64,000 bases of DNA from Sphagnum compactum (Eukaryota; Bryophyta; Sphagnopsida; Sphagnales), in the NCBI GenBank assembly GCA_965153455.1, contig OZ234494.1, positions 9,734,001 to 9,798,000 on the forward strand. Direction: 5' to 3'. The notes below the pieces were generated by a model. That model did no database searches and was not told where the DNA came from. It worked only from the letters and a program-made list of their open reading frames with translations. This document shows positions 47,261-57,785 of this stretch, piece after piece. Numbering within the stretch: the stretch's first letter is position 1; each line of letters begins with the position of its first letter. Made by a program: the position numbers and the translations under genes.

Positions 47261-50034
47261 ACAAGTCCTTTTCCAAGGACTGCACATAACACATGTCATT
47301 TTTGTGTTAGTTTATAACTTTAAATTTTGATTTTGGATACCTAGTTTAACACTACATGTTGGATATAAATATGTTTTGACTACAAATTGAATTCATATAA
47401 TATATATTATGCATTCATGCCCTCTATCACATAAATATGAACAACTTTTGTTTAAAGCCACATTTTCAAAATCCATAATTTTCAAGGTCATAAGCATGTT
47501 TGAACCAAATGTGCTAAAATTAGTTATGAAAACAATTTTCATTAGTTCAAATCCTTTTGCCCTTCTAATTACCAATGTTAGAAGGAATGGTGCACATTTG
47601 GTATAAAAAAAAAGACGTTTGAAAAAAATAAGGAATGCCCACTCTTGAAGTTTGAGTGCTAAGAACATGCAAAAACATTTTTCATTTGTGTCAAGCTTTG
47701 AACATATAAACTTTGCAATTAATGGAAAATATTCCAAAAACATTTATGACAATCCAAACTATTATGTTTCCTTAATGATCTTTCAAACATACAAAAATGT
47801 ATTTTTAAGGAGTGTCCATTCACTTGGGTGGCTCCTTTGACTATGTTTTTACCCAAAAGTTTTTTCAAACATGATGACTTTGTTGGTGAATCTAGTTTTA
47901 ACTAAACTTTTCAATTTTCAATGTTGCATTTCATTTTCAAAATATGAATGCTCCCACTTTTGCCTCATTTTCCTAGACTTTTTGGTCCAAGTAATGACTT
48001 TTCTATAAATTAACTTAAGCTTTTTCAACCCAATAGAATCTTTGTCATTATTTGTGACATACTAATAGGCATTAGACATCAAATGCCCAAACATGTATCT
48101 TGATATAACTTTAAAATCTTCAAAGGTTCATAATCAATGATAGAATGCAAAGGTGTTGCCATAACTATCACATTAATGCCACATCCTTTACAAATGAAAT
48201 TACTTGATGCAACAAACCAAACCTTTCCAACAAAAACCAAAATTGTATAACCATGGGTTTTCCGCTTATGTCATTCATTTCAAACAACCCACAATAATAT
48301 GCATGGGCATTCAAGTTTCATTCAAAAAATTAATAACCAAAAATAAATGTATCCACATCACCACAAGGCATCCAAAGATCAAAACTAGCAAGACTACTAT
48401 TGCAAATGCAAACTTTAACAAAACATGTTAAATCATTGTCTTCTTGACCATAACAAGTAACAATTCTTCCACAAGAAAAAACCGAAATTAAACACAAGGG
48501 CATTGGCGTAAAACTAACCTTAAAGCCAAATGTTTTTGCTAGTTGGACAAGGGCTTATAACCCTTGCAAAAATAAAAGACCAAATCCTCCCAAAACTATT
48601 GTTAAACATCATCAAAAAATTTAGGGGTTTGTGGCACCAAGAAATGCAATAATTTCATAACTTAATGAACCCATTCTTTTCTTCCTCGGTTGCCAAGTAT
48701 GAATAAGAGGTTCTTCAACTTTCTACCTAAGTTATTAAATTTTTTGAACAAACACTTTGGATTTGCAATTTGCACATGAATATTCATCCAAGAGTTATAC
48801 CATTAGCTTTGTTGTATTTAATTAAACCCTTGCAGAGAGTAAATTTCTTCATCAAAACATCATGAGATGTTTGTTCAAATCTACAAATTATGCATCACAA
48901 CATTTGTGGTTTCACCAAATCCACAAGCACCCCATCGTTGATAGTAAGAAATCCCTAACATATGACTATGAAGTATCCAAGCTAATACTTGTGTTTCTAG
49001 AAACACAAGTTGCAAAGCATCACCATTTGACATTAATGGAACAACTTCATCAACTCCACCCACACTCTCAACAAAACAACATTCTTCCTCTTCAACCATT
49101 GAACACAAACAATAAAGACATCAGACATTAAAACATTGAAAGATGCAAAGAAATTTTCAAGCTTTCAAAAATAAAAAACAAAAAATGATTAAAAAAAAAG
49201 TTTATTGGGTGAAAGCATTTTGGACACTTTTGGGTTTAGAGGTCATATAGTATCATTGTTCTGAAAGTATGGTCCATTTAATTTTGGGTATCAATTTTGG
49301 TTTTCGGGTTGTACAATTATTATTTTATAAAATTAAATTTTTTTCATTTTATTTTCTATATTGAAGGATCCATGGCTATATTTATGATATGTACATTGGT
49401 ATAATAGGGCTCACTATCTCAATTTGACTACACTAATTTTCATTAATCATTAAAATAATCAATTTTAGTGCAATTTCAAATATGGCCCATCTAACTATGT
49501 TTATCATCTTCCATGTGAATGTGATTACTTGTTAAAAGTTTAATTCACCAAACACTTATTGCATTTTTGCTAGAAAAATTCATTTTTCGAATGAAAATTT
49601 TCAAATTAGTCACAAGGTATCCAAACATGGTTCAAACTATGTGAAATGACATGGTTCAATATACCTTCAACTTTCATAAGAATTAAAAATCATTTAAATT
49701 TTTTTGGAGTATATTTTTGATTTTGAATACACATGTACACTACATTTGTTTTCAAAAATATATTTCAATCTCCCACTTTATAAAATACAATGAAATAATT
49801 TATTTGCTAATATCTTACCTAGGTTAATATAATCTAACATTATATTTTAAAATATTGTGAAAACATTTCAAAAGTTTGAAGTGAGATACATTCAAACATG
49901 CACACCTGTGGAAAGTAGTACAATGTGACATGCACCCCAAAAGGCATCACTGTAATGTGCTTTCACCCTACTTGTTGATTCCTTTAACAACAATGTTACT
50001 AAACTTCACATATTCACTAAATAATTAAACTGAG
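47261..50034. other. AT-rich intergenic, no gene recognised
   Basis: No coding signal beyond short AT-driven ORFs. It may include the unrecognisable 5' half of the hAT relic. Confidence 0.35.
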
Positions 50035-50278
50035 TTGATGCCTCCCAATGTCAATGCCTCCCAATCCATCCAACAACAAGATCATGAGGTTGATGCCTAT
50101 TGATTCATCAAACAACAAGACGTAGCCAATGCCTCCCAATTCATCCATAACAAAATGTAACTAATGATTGCCTTTAAATCATCTAGCAACAAAACACAAT
50201 CGATGACTCTTGATTCACCAAAGGAACGAACCCAAAGCTGATTCACCAAGCAACAAAACACAAAACCAAAGCCTTCCC
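50035..50278. repeat. Degenerate minisatellite, left part (split by the retrotransposon)
   Basis: Units of about 45-55 bases follow the pattern GATGCCTCCCAATTCATC(C/A)AACAACAAAA. The same vocabulary (TGATTCACCAAGCAACAAAACACAAAACCAAAG) resumes at 57212 on the far side of the LTR element, so this is one array interrupted by the insertion. Confidence 0.6.
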
Positions 50279-51099
50279 TGACGCGCCCCCAAGTTCCTTC
50301 TTAGACCCAAAAAAAGTCCAACTATGTTAAAGAGCGGAAATAGTTGGAACTTGGTGCCGCTCCCAGCTTCCAGCACTAAAGGAGGTGAGAAGGGCGTGTT
50401 GAAAGCTCCAAGATTAGACTAGGAAGAGGGACAACGTATTTAGTTACTCGGTCCTCCATCAAAACCAACCAACAAGTTGGTTAGATCACATTCGAAATCA
50501 CTCTTGGTGTTGGGACAAGCCACGGGCAACACGGACTCACTTGACTCACCACAGCCCGAACTCGGGGGAAGCCATCACCTTCCCCCATATAGTATTCTCT
50601 GCGTTTGCCCACGACACCTACATCCGAATGGCTATTTGTCCCGGGACTCCCAAGGAGGTGTCCCGAAACTGTCTCGGTTTGCACTCCCGGGACTTTGGAA
50701 GCTCATAACTCTCAGTTCAGACCTCTGATTGGGATGAGGTTTGAAGAAAACTTGTAGCTCTCCTCAAGAGCTTTCCAACGGTGTGTCACACTCCACCTGC
50801 ACACACCGGGATCGGGTCGATTCTCGACTTTTAGTGGTCGGGAGTCAAACTGTCAGTTTGACTCCCGGCCTTTCTTTCGACCATAACTTGTGCTGCAGAT
50901 GTTTGAATGGCTCATGCAAGACCATTTTCGACATCTACACTTCAAGACCTTTTCAACAATATAAAGAACACCTCAATGCGAGGTGTTTTGGCCCCTGAAA
51001 TCAAGCTCTGAGTTTTTGGGAGTCCCGGACGACTACAAGTTCCCACTTTTGGAAGTGTGAGTTTCATCCTCACACTTGCCTCAAAGTGGGGTTGCGACA
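50279..51099 (-). repeat. 3' LTR of the chromovirus (821 bp)
   Basis: Starts TGACGCGCCCCC and ends GGGGTTGCGACA on the plus strand. It contains a 35-base near-perfect palindrome at 50836-50870. Confidence 0.95.
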
Positions 51100-51110
51100 C
51101 TCTCCCCCAG
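51100..51110 (-). promoter_or_regulatory. Polypurine tract
   Basis: Minus-strand CTGGGGGAGAG directly precedes the 3' LTR, the expected plus-strand priming site. A near-copy of this sequence and the following 40 bases lies at about 51857-51898, just after the integrase ORF. Confidence 0.75.
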
Positions 51111-51891
51111 TAGAAGAAAAGGTCAATGTCCTCATTGACACTTAGAATTTTCTCTCACAATTGCAATTGCTTTCTTTTGGATCCTTGGCCATCTTTTGCC
51201 GACTTTTGCGGCTTAAACCTTATCTCAAGCTAACTTAGGCGTCCCCAAGTTTCCAACACTTTCTTGACAAGTCCAGGAGGGTTTCTTGAAAACCCTCTCC
51301 CAATGCTTCGTCAAAAGAGGACTAAACTAGCCTAATTTGACGAAACCCCTCATTTGGGAGGAACTTTTCCATTCTTCCCCTCATGAGGAACTCAAGTCAA
51401 GTCTACTATTGACCTAAGCTACTTGACATGACTCCTTTCCCAATCTCGCGCCTTGATCACAACAACCTAGCCTTAACTAAAAGGTTTGTTTATCAAGGTA
51501 CGAGAAGCAACATTTGGGTTTTGCCTAAACCCAAGTCCCAAGTTACACGATTAAAGTACGCAAACGGGGTCATGACTTCCCGCGTTGGCCGCCACTACCA
51601 ACCAACCCTTTGGGATGCATTTAAAGCATGTGCATGTCCCCACAAGCTCACCTTGCTTGCCTCCTCTTTTGGGGCCAAGTTTCCTTAACCCCAAAGTAGG
51701 AGTCCGATTTTGATTTGGGCCTATGCAAGATAGTTCCATTTGTCCAATACCATTTGACAAACCTATTTGCACTTATACAAAAATCTCGTGATACAATTTC
51801 TTGGAAGTTTTTAGCCTTTAATTCACTTGCAACTTGATGTGGTACATTTTATGTGACACTCTGCCCCACTAAAAGAAAGTTGATGTCCTCA
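51111..51891. other. Untranslated 3' region between integrase and 3' LTR
   Basis: About 780 bases with no ORF of note, bounded at both ends by a similar CTC(T/C)CCC..AAGAAAR.TYRATGTCCTCAT sequence. Confidence 0.5.
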
Positions 51892-53320
51892 TCACGTTCT
51901 ACGTCTCTTCTTTGCCGGTCTAGTGTGAAATTCTTCTATGGCTTCTTGGCCATGTTCCATATCGGATTCACTCACCCAAGAAGCCTCTATTGGATGGTAT
52001 CTTTTCCATTTAACTAAGTATTCCCGCTCTCGTCCTCTTAATTGCCTTGACTTGAGCACGGCCTCCACCTCAAACTCTGGTTCATTATGAACCAAGTCAG
52101 GTGGGGGCCTTGAGTTTTGCTCTCGATTAGGCCTTGAGGCATCGCGGGAGACCGGTTTCAAAAGAGAAACATGAAATGTGGGATGAACTCTAAGATTTTC
52201 TGGTAGTTCTAACTTATAAGTGTCGAAAAGTTTCTTTTCCAACAATTTAAATGGGCCCGCATATGGGCCCAAGAACTTATGATTTAAACCTTCTGGCAAC
52301 CAGAAGTTCTTGATGTTCAACCACACTTCGTCCCCTTCTTGAAACTTCACCTCTCGTCGGGACTTGTCCGCAAAATCCTTGTACCCCTTGTGCGCCTTTT
52401 CCAAGTTGGCCTTGGCCACCTCCCACAAGTGCCGCCTTTCTTCATCAAGTTGTGTGACCATTGGCACTTCCTCACTTGCATCACTCGGGGTTGTCCTTGT
52501 GCTGCCCAAGTCATGGGCAGAATTGGTGACTTGCCCGTCATCATTTGAAATGGGGTGGACCCAGTTGCGGAATGTTCCGAGTTGTAACAAAACTCGCCTA
52601 ACTCCAAATGGTCCACCTAATCTTGTTGGTCCACCGCCACATAATTCCTTAAGAATTGCTGGATCACCAAGTTGACCCTCTTGATTTGTCCATCGGTTTG
52701 GGGGCGGAACAAAGTACTCATCTTGAATTCCGACCCCATACTCTTTCACAAGGCTCGCCAAAACTTGCTTGTGAACTTAGGGTCTCGATTCGAAACTATG
52801 TCCTTTGGGAGGCCATGGTGCTTAAGGACATGTGTGAAGAACAACCTACCTATCTCTTGGGCCGTGGCCTCATCCTTTGTGGAAATGAAGTGTGCCATCT
52901 TGCTAAATCAATCCACCACCACCATGATGGCATAAAATCCCCTTGATGGGGGCAAACTTACCATGAAATCCATGGACACACTTTCCCACGGCCCTTCGGG
53001 AATTGGCAAAGGTTACAACAAACCCGCTTGCTTCTTGTTGAGGGTTCGGTTTTGTTGGCAAGTTAAACAAGTCTTCACATACTCTTCCGCATTATCCTTC
53101 AAGTTAGGGCAATAGTAGGACTGCGTTTTGCACCACGATGGCCCGCAAGCGGTCCATCATGACATTCCTTCAAGATGGTGTCCCTCATCTTCTCTTCCGG
53201 CACATAGAGTCAGTTTTGTTTGTACCACAATAATCCATTTCGTAAATGGAAGTGGGATTTGGCTCCATTTTGAATGTTTTGCCTCACCTCTTTGGCAAAT
53301 GCATCTCGGCAGCTTGCTAG
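51892..53320 (-). pseudogene. Chromovirus integrase with C-terminal chromodomain
   Basis: The HHCC zinc region (ECHDGPLAGHRG, then TCLTCQQ) and a DDE core can be read in several frames. They include [13 protein letters not shown] and NRDPKFTSKFW, each with its Asp. Where integrases read TDGQTERVN, this copy reads TDGQIKRVN, so the catalytic Glu appears to be Lys. Nonsense codons and at least one frame change (about 52.47-52.56 kb) interrupt it. The last stretch (in the 51892-52761 frame) is intact. It has the WLPEG..NHKFLGPYAGPFKLLEK region and a chromodomain, EVEAVLKSRQLRGREREYLVKW, then PIEASWVSESD, ending with a basic tail. Confidence 0.85.
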
Positions 53321-55435
53321 TCAAACTTCCTTTTGAAGTTCTGTCTCTCCCACATACACCACTCTAAGTTGGTGTTTTCGACTCAATGCATTGTGCACTA
53401 TGTTTTCCTTTCCGGGCTTGTGCCGGATGTCCACATTGAACAATGCCAATATGTCTTGCCATCTCACTTGTTTTGATGACAACTTGGGTTGAGTGGCAAA
53501 GTACTTCAAGGTCACATTGTCAGTCCAAACCACCACATCCTTGGAGCCTACATAATGGCCCTAAGTCTTGAAACAATGTGTGACCGCCCACATTTCCTTC
53601 TCGTGTGTTGGCCACCTTCGCTCTGTCTCACTCAACTTCTTGCTTTCAAATGCTACCGGTCTTCCTTCTTGCACTAGGACCCCTCCAATTGCAAAGTCGG
53701 AGGCATCGGAATGGATCTCAAAATCTTTGTCAAAGTCGGGCAACTTCAACACCGACGCCTTCACCAAAATGCATTTCAAGGTCTCAAAGGCTTCGTTGCA
53801 TGCTCCTTCCCATTCATAAGTGACGGCGGATTTCTTCAAGAGGTTTGTCAAGGGTGCGGCTATCTTCGCAAAGTTCTTGATGAACTTGCGATAATAGGAG
53901 GCCAATCCTAAGAAGGATTTTAAGGCCGAAACCAACTTAGGCGGTTCCCAATCCAAAATTGCCTTGACCTTATGATCATCCATCTTCAAACCTTCTTGAG
54001 TTATCCTATGTCCAAGGAAATCCACTTCCGTCACCCCGAATTCGCACTTCTCAAGTTTGGCATACAACTTGTTTTCCCTTAGCCTTTGGAACACCTTGCG
54101 GAGGTGCTCCGCATGCTCCTCCAAGAAGCCACTATAGATCAAAATGTCATCTATGTAGACAACCACAAAGTCATCAAGCCATTCCCGGAAAATGTCATTC
54201 ATGAACGTGCAAAATGTGGCGGGCGCATTGGTGAGCCCCAAAGGCATCACCAAGAACTCATATGAGCCATACCTTGTGCGGCAAGCAATCTTTTCTTCGT
54301 CCCCTTCCGCAATCCGAATTTGGTAATACTCCGAGCGTAAATCAATCCTACTAAACACCTTGGCTCCCGAGAGACGATCAAATAGATCATCGATTCGAGG
54401 CAAAGGATACTGGTTCTTCACCGTTGCCTTATTGAGGGCTCTATAATCCACACACATCCTCAACGTCCCATCCTTCTTGTGAACAAAAAGGACAGGTGCC
54501 CCATATGGTGATTTACTTGGTTTGATATAACCTTTTGCGAGGAGTTTTTCAAGCTGAACCTTAAGCTCTTTCAACTCCTCATGGTTCATTCGATATGGGG
54601 CCTTAACGCGAGGTGCCACTCCCGGCATCACCTCGATCGCATGATCAACTCGTCTTCTCGAGGGCAGGTCTTTGGGCAACTCTTCGAGCATCACATCCAG
54701 GAACTCTTCCAAAACTCGTTTTATGCACTTTGAGGAAGTCACCAACTTGGTCGCTTCCTTGGGCTCAAACTCGTCCAACACCCGCATAACACACACCATG
54801 CCATAGCCTCCCACGCATTCTCTTTCCCAGGCTTTTCCTAACATAAAGTGGATGGTTGGTCCACCCACACAAGGCAATTCGTGTGCCTTCACCCGCACAA
54901 TCCCACTTTTAGATGGGATTCTAACTAGCCTATTGTGCCCTTCTATGAGCACATTATTTTGGGTGATGAATTCCATTCCCAAAATGCAATCCATTCCACC
55001 CAAGGTGGAAACTAGCAAGTCCACCTTTCCTCTCCAATTTCCTAGTTGGAGAGGCACTTCTTTTGCTTGTAACGTAATGGGATGGGGAACCCCATCCGCG
55101 AAGTGCACCTCGATGGGTGCCTTGAGCTCCTCCAAGTAGAGCTCCATCCTTTCGGCGTTTTCCCGGGTTATGAAGTTGTGAGAAGCCCCTATGTCCAAAA
55201 GACATAACACATCCCGTTTAGCAGTCTTCCCCTTCAAGAAGATAAGTCGATTGCATTCAGGTTGGGCTAGGTTGGCATTGAGGGCAATTACCTTAGAGCC
55301 CCCATTCCCCATTTTGGACTTGGGACAATCTTTGGAGTAATGTCCCACTTCATTGCAATTGAAACATGCTCTTTTGGGTTTCACCCCAAAATCTCCCTTG
55401 GGTTGGCTCGCTTTGAAAGGAGCCCCCTTCTTCAC
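53321..55435 (-). pseudogene. Chromovirus pol: zinc knuckle, protease, RT, RNase H
   Basis: A 624-codon frame (55435-53561) starts inside the gag/pol region. It shows the zinc knuckle [14 protein letters not shown] and a protease-like [10 protein letters not shown] where D-T/S-G is usual. The RT has [13 protein letters not shown] and YIDDILIYS, and RNase H has [11 protein letters not shown]. At 53561 a TAG replaces a probable Trp codon, and the same frame resumes with VVWTDN (RNase H) down to 53321. RT active-site residues are intact. The odd protease triad DIG may also reduce activity. The frame is offset by one base from gag. Confidence 0.9.
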
Positions 55436-56340
55436 AAAGTTCCCCTTGGGTTTGAACCCCGAGCCTTGGAATTGTTTGGGCTTATCCTTTGTTGGGCTTC
55501 CTTGCCCTCGGTTCCATTCTCCCTCATGCCTGGCTTCTTATGAAAGAACTTGTTGTCCTTCTTGAACCCGGATTTTTCGCTCCGCCCCACATCCGAGAAG
55601 CCTTCCACTTTCGTGATGGCTTCGGATAATGAGGAGGGCCAATTCTCCTCAAGCTTTCGTTTGGCCCAAGTTGGAAGCCCCATCACAAATTGGCACACAC
55701 GGTCCAGCTCATGCATGTGCTGGATCTCAAGCATGAGTTCAGAATAAGCCCTCACATATTGCCTCAAGTTCTCATTTGTGGCATTCACAAGGTCATGGAG
55801 TTTGCACCTTGAGATGTAATCGAAGTTCCTTGGGACAAATTCGGTCTCAACGCGGTCCTTGAAGAACTCCCAAGTGTAGCCATGGTTCTTCCCCTCCTCT
55901 TGTCTCACTGTCCTCCACCATGTGGCGGCATAGCCTTTCAAGTAGGATTGGGCAAGCTCCACGGCCGAATGTCGTCCAACCTTGGCGGCATGTATATAAT
56001 CCTCCATTTCCGCAAGCCAAACATCCACAACTTTTCGGTAATGGGCACCATCGAAGTTCCCGGGTTTGGTCGATTGAAATCTCGAATCTTTGGATGACCC
56101 CCCTTTGAGGGCCGTAACCAACTCATTGAAGTCGGGCCTATTCATTTTGAAAAGGACTTCCAATTGTTCCGGGGTGAATAGTACCGAGCTCCGTTGCTCT
56201 TCCTCACTTTCGGGCTCATCTTGGTCCTCCCGAGGTCTTGGTTCCTCCTCCCCAATTGATTCCGGCGGAACTACTCGATCTTCGACGGGTTCTTCCAACA
56301 TGGTCTCTTGTGCTTGCTTACGGTTCTTCTTGGGTGCCAT
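55432..56340 (-). CDS. Chromovirus gag (capsid part), truncated by frameshift
   Basis: 302-codon frame from ATG at 56340. An acidic N-terminus is followed by the retrotransposon gag capsid core ([43 protein letters not shown]-like; [14 protein letters not shown]). The last 25 or so codons before the stop at 55434-55432 look unrelated, while the other frame reads a plausible continuation into the zinc knuckle. A one-base indel near 55510-55525 therefore probably separated gag from the rest. Confidence 0.85.
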   Translation of the reverse strand: MAPKKNRKQAQETMLEEPVEDRVVPPESIGEEEPRPREDQDEPESEEEQRSSVLFTPEQLEVLFKMNRPDFNELVTALKGGSSKDSRFQSTKPGNFDGAHYRKVVDVWLAEMEDYIHAAKVGRHSAVELAQSYLKGYAATWWRTVRQEEGKNHGYTWEFFKDRVETEFVPRNFDYISRCKLHDLVNATNENLRQYVRAYSELMLEIQHMHELDRVCQFVMGLPTWAKRKLEENWPSSLSEAITKVEGFSDVGRSEKSGFKKDNKFFHKKPGMRENGTEGKEAQQRISPNNSKARGSNPRGTL

Positions 56341-56376
56341 CCGAAACTCCCAAGAAGTGAATCGAGCTCAACCGGA

Positions 56377-56388
56377 GCTCTGATACCA
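56377..56388 (-). promoter_or_regulatory. Primer binding site, initiator Met tRNA
   Basis: Minus-strand TGGTATCAGAGC, two bases inside the 5' LTR, complementary to the 3' end of plant initiator tRNA-Met. It primes minus-strand DNA synthesis. Confidence 0.95.
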
Positions 56389-56390
56389 CG

Positions 56391-57211
56391 TGACGCGCCC
56401 CCAAGTTCCTTGTTAGTCCCAAAAAATGTCCAATTATGTTAAAGAGCGGAAATAGTTGGAACTTGGTGCCGCTCCCAGCTTCCAGCACTAAAGGGGGTGA
56501 GAAGGGCGTGTTGAAAGCTCCAAGATTAGACTAGGAAGAGGGACAACGTATTTAGTTACTCGGTCCTCCATCAAAACCAACCAACAAGTTGGTTAGATCA
56601 CATTCGAAATCACTCTTGGTGTTGGGACAAGCCACGGGCAACACGGACTCACTTGACTCACCACAGCCCGAACTCGGGGGAAGCCATCACCTTCCCCCAT
56701 ATAGTATTCTCTGCGTTTGCCCATGGCACCTACATCCGAATGGCTTTTTGTCCCGGGACTCCCAAAGAGGTGTCCCGAAACTGTCTCGGTTTGGACTCCC
56801 GGGACTTTGGAAGCTCATAACTCCCAGCTTAGACCTCTGATTGGGATGAGATTTGAAGAAAACTTGTAGCTCTCCTCAAGAGCTTTCCAACGGTGTGTCG
56901 CACTCCACCTGCACACACCGGGATCGGGTTGATTCCCGACTTTTAGTGGTCGGGAGTCAAACTATCAGTTTGACTCCCGGCCTTTCTTTCGACCATAACT
57001 TGTGCTGTAGATGTTTGAATGGCTCATGCAAGACCATTTTCGACATCTACACTTCAAGACCTTTTCAACAGTATAAAGAATACCTCAATGCGAGGTGTTT
57101 TGGCCCCTGAAATCAAGCTCTGAGTTTCTGGGAGTCCCGGACGACTCCAAGTTCCCACTTTTGGAAGTATGAGTTTCATCCTCACACTTGCCTCAAAGTG
57201 GGGTTGCGACA
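56391..57211 (-). repeat. 5' LTR of the chromovirus (821 bp)
   Basis: Same ends and length as 50279-51099. It should carry the element's promoter, but no TATA box can be assigned with confidence. Its palindrome copy is at 56948-56982. Confidence 0.95.
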
Positions 57212-57530
57212 TTCCCTCTTAATTAACTAAACAACAAAACCAAAGACAATAGAGAAATGACTCTATAACCAATGCTTGGACCAATTCACTAAGCAACAAA
57301 CCCAAAGCTTATTCATAAAGCAATAAAACACAAAACCAAAGACAACAAAAAACCAACTTCATAGCCAATGCCTTTTGATTCACCAAGCAATGAACCTAAA
57401 GTTGATTCACCTAGTAACAAAACAAAAAACCAAAGTCCTTCCCTCCCAATTGACTAAACAAAAAAACTAAAGACAACAAAGAAGCAACTTGGCTATAAAA
57501 CACAACAAAAAAAAGAACCAAAGTGTTTTT
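57212..57530. repeat. Degenerate minisatellite, right part
   Basis: Continues the array interrupted by the LTR element: repeated CAA(C/T)AAAACC(A/)AAG, GATTCACCWAG(C/T)AA and CTTCCCTCCCAATT words. Confidence 0.6.
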
Positions 57531-57584
57531 AAATAATAAATTTTATATCAAAACTTACTTAATTCGAAACAAAAAGTGCATTGT

Positions 57585-57785
57585 GAAGGAAACATTTAGT
57601 TCTTGTAAAACAATAAAATGAAACATTTGAAATAGGAACTGAAGTGTTTAATTCTTGCAAAACTCACAATAAAATGAAACACCTAAACAAGAATGAGGTG
57701 TTTGACTATTGCAAAACTAACAATGAAAGGAAACACTAAAAATAGGAAATGAAATGTTTGGTTCTTACAAAGTTCACAACAAAAA
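57585..57785. repeat. About 60-bp tandem repeat, roughly four copies
   Basis: Units contain GTTT(A/G)(A/G)TTCTTGCAAAACTCACAATAAAATGAAACA and AATAGGAA(C/A)TGAA words. Copies are diverged and vary in length. No coding capacity. Confidence 0.6.

Larger units (their letters stand above)
50279..57211 (-). mobile_element. Full-length Ty3/Gypsy chromovirus, coding-defective
   Basis: A 6933-bp element with two LTRs of exactly 821 bp, both with TG..CA ends, flanked by TTCCC (50274-50278 and 57212-57216). On the minus strand the order is LTR, initiator-Met primer site, gag, zinc knuckle, protease, RT, RNase H, integrase, chromodomain, polypurine tract, LTR. By eye the LTRs differ at about 24 positions, mostly transitions, roughly 97% identity. 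Frame breaks, nonsense codons and an apparent loss of the integrase catalytic Glu make it non-autonomous. The chromodomain places it among chromoviruses, which tend to integrate into heterochromatin. Confidence 0.95.
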
